This document shows, in pieces, positions 6,965 to 8,478 of a stretch of 8,478 nt of DNA. The stretch is from Deltaproteobacteria bacterium. Its GTDB lineage: Bacteria; Desulfobacterota; Desulfobacteria; Desulfobacterales; JAFDCJ01. Numbering within the stretch: position 1 is the stretch's first letter; each line of letters begins with the position of its first letter. Position numbers and translations under genes: made by a program. Where the stretch lies: assembly GCA_024277475.1 (NCBI GenBank), contig JAJRVC010000258.1, forward strand, positions 1-8,478, given 5' to 3'. The notes below the pieces were generated by a model. It searched no databases, was not told where the DNA came from, and saw only the letters and a list, made by a program, of their open reading frames with translations.

Positions 6965-8141
6965 GACCGGCTCCAACCCGGAATATCAAAAAATTAGAGA
7001 GGCAGTGGAAGAGGCCCTGGATCTGATTGGGGGTGTTCAGGATATCATCAGGCCCGGCGACCTGGTTCTGATCAACCCCAGCTGGGTGGCTCCGCCGGTG
7101 GAAAGGGAAGCGGGCTGTATCACTATACCCGAGGTGCCACGCGCGGTGGCGGATATTGTAAAAGAGATCGGGGCCCGGCCCGTGATCGCCGAATCATCGG
7201 CGGTGGGGGTGGATTCGGCTAAAGTCATTCAACAATCCGGCTACCGGGAGCTGATTGAAATGGGCTATGAGGTCGTCGACTTAAAGGCCCAAAAGGCCCG
7301 GGTGGATATGGCCGTAGACAACGGCAAGGTCTTTGAAAGCGTTGAATGCTGGGAGCTGGTGCAACAGGCGGATGTTATTATCAGCGTTCCCAAACTGAAA
7401 ACCCATGATCAGACGGAGATGACCTGCGCCATTAAAAAACTCAAGGGGCTGCTAACCGACAAGGCTAAAAAAGCCATGCACCAGCAGGGACTTTTCGAAG
7501 GCGTGATCGATCTACTGTCGGCGCTGAAACCCAGGCTGGCCGTGGTGGATGCCATCGTCTGCCAGGAGGGAGTGGGTCCGGTTTTCGGCAAACCGGTGGA
7601 AATGAATCTAATTTTAGCCGGCAAGGACCTGGTTGCCGTGGACGCCACCTGTGCCCGGCTCATCGGCTATAGCCCCCGTGAAATTCTGCTGACGGTGAAC
7701 GCCGCGGCCCGGGGACTGGCATCAATGGATGCGGATCAAATCGACCTGGTGGGAGAGCCGCTGGAAAATGTCAAGCGCCGTTTTATGCGATCGGTTGAAG
7801 ACAGTCCGGTGGAAGTCGAAGGTTTTCAGCTGATCCATGACGAAGCCACCTGCACGGGCTGTCGCAATACCGTTATGAGTGCCTTGATTGACATGCGAAA
7901 TGCCGACCAGCTGATGTATCTGCCGGGAGTGGCCGTGGTGACCGGCGGCGCGCCGCTGCCGGCGGATGTGGCGCCGGAAGATATTGTCACTGTGGGATTA
8001 TGCATGCAGGAAAACAAGTCCGCGCGGCACGTCAAAGGCTGTCCGCCCAACAATGCGCTGGTGGTCAAGGCTATCATCGGCGACCGGGCCGAGGTCAAGA
8101 GGATGTATGCCGGCGAAAGCCTGGATAAAACGGATGCGTGA
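6936..8141 (+). CDS. DUF362 family protein with cysteine-containing C-terminal region
   Basis: The N-terminal two thirds (about 5-275) of this 401-residue protein are a DUF362 domain. Recognisable parts are PGDLVLINPSW (40-50), the block SVPKLKTHDQTEMTCAIKKLKG (starting at 150), and a segment with VVDAIVCQEGVGPVFG (203-218). Many DUF362 proteins end in a two-cluster ferredoxin domain; this one does not. Its last 100 residues instead contain Cys306 and Cys309 (CTGC), Cys356 (GLC) and Cys369 (KGCPPNN), a possible metal or Fe-S ligand set. No signal peptide or membrane segment is seen. The biochemical function of DUF362 proteins is not established. The ATG lies 29 nt inside porB in another frame, with a GGGAG ribosome site about 9 nt upstream, so it is probably co-translated with the oxidoreductase. 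A maturation, electron-transfer or regulatory role for that enzyme is inference. Confidence 0.85.
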   Translation: MSKTKVSIVKTGSNPEYQKIREAVEEALDLIGGVQDIIRPGDLVLINPSWVAPPVEREAGCITIPEVPRAVADIVKEIGARPVIAESSAVGVDSAKVIQQSGYRELIEMGYEVVDLKAQKARVDMAVDNGKVFESVECWELVQQADVIISVPKLKTHDQTEMTCAIKKLKGLLTDKAKKAMHQQGLFEGVIDLLSALKPRLAVVDAIVCQEGVGPVFGKPVEMNLILAGKDLVAVDATCARLIGYSPREILLTVNAAARGLASMDADQIDLVGEPLENVKRRFMRSVEDSPVEVEGFQLIHDEATCTGCRNTVMSALIDMRNADQLMYLPGVAVVTGGAPLPADVAPEDIVTVGLCMQENKSARHVKGCPPNNALVVKAIIGDRAEVKRMYAGESLDKTDA

Positions 8142-8159
8142 AAAACCGCCGGTTTGATC

Positions 8160-8240
8160 GAAAAAAGATTGTGCAATACGCGTCGCAAGCGCCTGCGCCT
8201 ATGGGCTGGAAGCGCTGCACGAGCGAATCTATCTTTTTTC
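8160..8240 (+). terminator. Large branched inverted repeat with A-tract and T-tract, possible operon terminator
   Basis: GAAAAAAGAT (8160-8169) is perfectly complementary to ATCTTTTTTC (8231-8240). Nested inside are GTGCA (8171-8175) with TGCAC (8216-8220), GCGC (8189-8192) with GCGC (8212-8215), and GCC (8197-8199) with GGC (8204-8206). An A-run before and a T-run after a structured core is the layout of a bidirectional intrinsic terminator, and it lies just past the last operon gene. The stems are interrupted and the core is longer than usual, so a repeat element is an alternative. Confidence 0.4.
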
Positions 8241-8242
8241 TG

Positions 8243-8293
8243 ACAGGATCAACAGAACATAGCCGTACTAAGAAAAAATCCTGATTATCCTGT
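8243..8293. repeat. Inverted repeat ACAGGAT / ATCCTGT
   Basis: ACAGGAT (8243-8249) and ATCCTGT (8287-8293) are perfect 7-bp inverted copies. They are linked to a T-run (8234-8239) and an A-run (8273-8278) that could also pair. An additional ATCCTGAT copy (8278-8285) follows the A-run. The T-run is shared with the preceding structure, so the two folds would compete. Confidence 0.45.
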
Positions 8294-8299
8294 GCGCCT

Positions 8300-8329
8300 C
8301 GGCATAGCTTACTTTACTAAGCGAAGCCG
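8300..8329. repeat. Small two-part hairpin CGGC..GCTTA / TAAGC..GCCG
   Basis: GCTTA (8307-8311) pairs with TAAGC (8318-8322) around a 6-nt loop. After a symmetrical 3-by-3 internal loop, CGGC (8300-8303) pairs with GCCG (8326-8329). There is no T-run on either side, so it is not a standard intrinsic terminator. Confidence 0.45.
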
Positions 8330-8365
8330 GGTAAATCCTATCTAGTTTCCATCCATAAATGGCCC

Positions 8366-8463
8366 TTTTTTCTCTGAGCGGCGTTCTCCGCGGGTTTACG
8401 TCTGCGAAGTACGAAAAGTACGTCTCAACGTAAACCCTTGTGCGGCCTTGCTCAGAGAAAAAA
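8366..8463. repeat. 98-bp interrupted palindrome with 14-bp and 10-bp perfect arms
   Basis: TTTTTTCTCTGAGC (8366-8379) is the exact reverse complement of 8450-8463, and GGGTTTACGT (8392-8401) is the exact reverse complement of 8428-8437. The segments between the paired blocks are 12 nt on each side (8380-8391 and 8438-8449) and are mostly unpaired, except CCGC (8388-8391) with GCGG (8442-8445). The 26-nt loop contains AAGTACG twice (8407-8413 and 8416-8422). T-run first and A-run last is the reverse of a terminator, which favours a repeat element or structural DNA. Confidence 0.65.
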
Positions 8464-8478
8464 TTGCTCATTTCTGAA

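Larger units (their letters stand above)
8142..8478. other. Non-coding region downstream of the operon with several successive inverted repeats
   Basis: I see no supportable gene in these 337 bases. The region is built of potential hairpins. A small one, AAACC-GCC-GGTTT (8143-8155), directly follows the DUF362 stop. It is followed by the structures at 8160-8240, 8243-8293, 8300-8329 and 8366-8463, listed separately. TACTAAG occurs twice (8266-8272 and 8315-8321). Whether these are terminators, structured RNA or remnants of dispersed repeats cannot be decided from this window. Confidence 0.7.

Noticed and set aside
8268..8471. Open frame of 67 codons on the minus strand
   Set aside because: It spans both the 98-bp palindrome and the small hairpin, has no recognisable domain, and only 7 bases before its ATG are visible, with no ribosome site in them. 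The open frame is best explained by chance.

Overview
The window looks like chromosomal DNA of a strictly anaerobic, sulfate-reducer-like bacterium, most plausibly Desulfobacterota. This is inferred from a four-subunit 2-oxoacid:ferredoxin oxidoreductase coupled to a DUF362 protein, and from a hybrid histidine kinase of the PAS-HisKA-HATPase-REC type common in that group. No rRNA, tRNA, CRISPR array, transposase or integrase is visible.

Layout. (1) Positions 1-1526 (+) hold the 3' part of a hybrid sensor histidine kinase whose start lies before the window. (2) Positions 1741-3687 (-) encode a complete S9 (prolyl oligopeptidase family) serine peptidase, convergent with the kinase. The gap between them carries a likely terminator for the minus-strand transcript. 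(3) Positions 3688-3950 are a divergent intergenic region with weak promoter candidates and an exact tandem 10-bp repeat. (4) Positions 3951-8141 (+) form a compact operon of five genes: gamma (porG-like), delta (porD-like, two [4Fe-4S]), alpha (porA-like), beta (porB-like, TPP and one [4Fe-4S]), then a DUF362 protein. Junctions are overlapping or only 3 nt long, except for a 78-nt gap before porB that contains a TTGA-type tetranucleotide repeat. (5) Positions 8142-8478 hold no credible gene but carry several successive inverted repeats.

How the genes work together. The four Por-like subunits should form one cytoplasmic enzyme. Alpha and beta bind TPP and substrate. The beta cluster and the two delta clusters pass electrons to ferredoxin. 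Gamma completes the complex. The reaction is CoA-dependent oxidative decarboxylation of a 2-oxoacid, or the reverse carboxylation; pyruvate is the best guess, but substrate cannot be proven from sequence. The DUF362 gene starts inside porB and carries four C-terminal cysteines, so it may bind a metal or Fe-S centre connected with this enzyme. That link is inference. The kinase and peptidase show no clear functional link to the operon.

The most interesting items are the DUF362 protein with its cysteine-bearing C-terminal region, the tetranucleotide repeat inside the operon, and the run of inverted repeats at the right edge. I see no convincing evidence of a wholly new system.
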